15,889 nt of DNA from Bacillota bacterium. GTDB taxonomy: Bacteria > Bacillota > Sulfobacillia > Thermaerobacterales > RSA17. Of this stretch, positions 15,200 through 15,889 are shown in pieces. A model generated the notes under the pieces. That model was not told where the DNA came from. It searched no databases and saw only the letters and a program-made list of their open reading frames with translations. The DNA is taken from contig PKRI01000042.1 of NCBI GenBank assembly GCA_017577485.1, forward strand, positions 1 through 15,889. Direction: 5' to 3'. Position numbers and translations under genes: made by a program. Positions within the stretch are counted from its first letter, which is position 1, and every line of letters starts with the position of its first letter.

Positions 15200-15604
15200 T
15201 CAGTAGGCGGCCGCGGCCTCGTACTTGGAGGGGCACTTGACCAGGACCCGCTCGGCGTGGAAGACGCCGTCGGCCCCCATGCGCCCTTCGACCACCACCG
15301 GCACGTCGTCGGCCAGCAGGTCCGGCTTCACGCGGTCGTAGACCACGGGGACAGCGGCCTGGCCGCCCTCGGCGCTGCCCAGGGTGAACTCCAGGCGCAC
15401 CTGGGTGGGTTGCCAGTCCACGGTGCCGGGCAGCACCACGCCGCTGACGCGGACGAACTGGCCTTCCAGGGCATCCTGCTGTGCGGCGAATTCATCGACG
15501 GTGTGGTAGTAAACCTTGCCGGCGCTGAAGCCGCTGACCATGAGGTAGGCGACCACCAGCACCACCACGCCGCCCACCAGCGCCAGACGGGTTCGAAGGG
15601 TCAA
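15200..15604 (-). CDS. ccmE: CcmE haem chaperone, Cys-type (C-x3-Y)
   Basis: Periplasmic-side, membrane-anchored chaperone that carries haem from CcmC to the cytochrome c ligation machinery. The 134-aa protein has one N-terminal membrane helix (about residues 7-25), then an OB-fold domain (GQFVRVSGVVLPGTVDW..., VVYDRVKPDLL, VVVEGRMGADGVFHAERVL). The covalent haem-binding site is VLVKCPSKY: Cys124 replaces the His of the usual H-x3-Y motif, with Tyr128 kept. Cys-type CcmE is known from archaea and Desulfovibrio-type bacteria. Start TTG 15604 has a strong SD (GGAAGGAGGG) about eight bases upstream. It heads the operon, with a candidate promoter just upstream. No ccmF, ccmH or thioredoxin-like partner is visible in the window. 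Confidence 0.95.
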   Translation of the reverse strand: MTLRTRLALVGGVVVLVVAYLMVSGFSAGKVYYHTVDEFAAQQDALEGQFVRVSGVVLPGTVDWQPTQVRLEFTLGSAEGGQAAVPVVYDRVKPDLLADDVPVVVEGRMGADGVFHAERVLVKCPSKYEAAAAY

Positions 15605-15630
15605 GGCCGGCCCTCCTTCCGCTCATGCCT

Positions 15631-15659
15631 ATTCTAGCCGCGGTCTCCCGGCTTGCCCA
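15631..15659 (-). promoter_or_regulatory. Candidate sigma-A promoter of the ccm-mdh-suc-hem operon
   Basis: On the - strand TGGGCA (15659 down to 15654, four of six matches to TTGACA) is followed after 17 bases by TAGAAT (15636 to 15631, five of six matches to TATAAT). Transcription would start about 20 bases before the TTG of ccmE, leaving just room for its SD. Confidence 0.5.
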
Positions 15660-15671
15660 CCCCGGCGGCGG

Positions 15672-15727
15672 GCGGCCGCGGGCGCGCACTTCCAGGATTG
15701 CTTCTGCTCGCGGTCGCCCGCGGCCGC
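15672..15727. repeat. Perfect 13-bp inverted repeat between the upstream gene and ccmE
   Basis: GCGGCCGCGGGCG (15672-15684) and its exact complement (15715-15727) flank a 30-base spacer. It begins six bases past the stop of the upstream gene and precedes the ccmE promoter, so a terminator-like role for the upstream transcript is possible, but there is no U-tract and the loop is long. Confidence 0.6.
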
Positions 15728-15732
15728 TCCCG

Positions 15733-15889
15733 TCACCGGCCGTCGCTGCCCAGGGCCAGCACGTCGACGGTGCGTTCGATCACGTAAATGTTCTGCACCG
15801 TGAAGGTGCCGCCCTCGGGAAACGTGTAGCGCACCTTGACCCACACCGCGGCCCGCACCAGGAAATCGTGTCCGGGCCTCTCCCACAGC
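15733..15889 (-). CDS. C-terminal fragment of an unrecognised protein (5' end beyond window)
   Basis: A frame enters from the right edge and gives 51 residues before TGA at 15733. It contains DFLVRAAVWVKVRYTFPEGG, then TFTVQNIYVIERTVDVLALG and ends SDGR. Alternating hydrophobic residues suggest beta strands; no membrane helix or motif is present in this part. The amino-acid pattern and its co-direction with the ccm genes make it more credible than the other frames here. It does not resemble the C-terminus of CcmF that one might expect beside ccmE. It is separated from ccmE by 128 bases with an inverted repeat and a promoter, so it is probably a separate transcription unit. Confidence 0.6.
   Translation of the reverse strand, partial: LWERPGHDFLVRAAVWVKVRYTFPEGGTFTVQNIYVIERTVDVLALGSDGR

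Overview
The window is GC-rich throughout (roughly 70% by eye), with tightly packed genes, frequent GTG and TTG starts and good Shine-Dalgarno (SD) sites. A Symbiobacterium-like (type II) meso-diaminopimelate dehydrogenase, the C5 haem pathway and the start-codon habits suggest a high-GC, probably thermophilic Bacillota-type organism (Symbiobacterium/Thermaerobacter-like). This placement is inference; there is no rRNA here. No tRNA, rRNA, CRISPR array, insertion sequence or phage gene was seen.

Left part, + strand (1-4900): an atypical Fpg/Nei-family DNA glycosylase; a 448-base gap rich in inverted repeats; an S9 prolyl-oligopeptidase-type peptidase (674 aa if repaired) broken by an apparent one-base deletion and carrying a Gly/Ser tandem-repeat insert; two adjacent perfect palindromes; and a CynX/NimT-like MFS transporter. 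Four tandem 14-bp repeats sit where the transporter gene meets the convergent - strand block.

Middle, - strand (4947-6828): a two-gene unit of diaminopimelate dehydrogenase (ddh) followed by a membrane protein with two bacterial PH-like domains. It has its own candidate promoter at 6883-6891.

Right part, - strand (6986-15604): one long co-directional run with overlapping or nearly touching genes, in transcription order ccmE-ccmA-ccmB-ccmC-ccmD-mdh-sucC-sucD-hemA-hemC/hemD. It combines cytochrome c maturation system I (CcmE has the unusual C-x3-Y haem-attachment motif), two TCA-cycle steps, and tetrapyrrole synthesis from glutamyl-tRNA to uroporphyrinogen III. Porphobilinogen synthase (hemB) and hemL are absent here, so they must lie elsewhere. 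HemC and HemD are fused, yet an internal ribosome-binding site and ATG remain at the junction. A candidate promoter (TGGGCA-17-TAGAAT) lies just upstream of ccmE. The 46-residue ccmD gene is easy to miss but clear. Upstream of the promoter is a 13-bp perfect inverted repeat and the C-terminal end of an unrecognised protein that runs off the window.

The layout suggests coordinated supply of haem and of the machinery that attaches it to c-type cytochromes, together with TCA enzymes feeding respiration.
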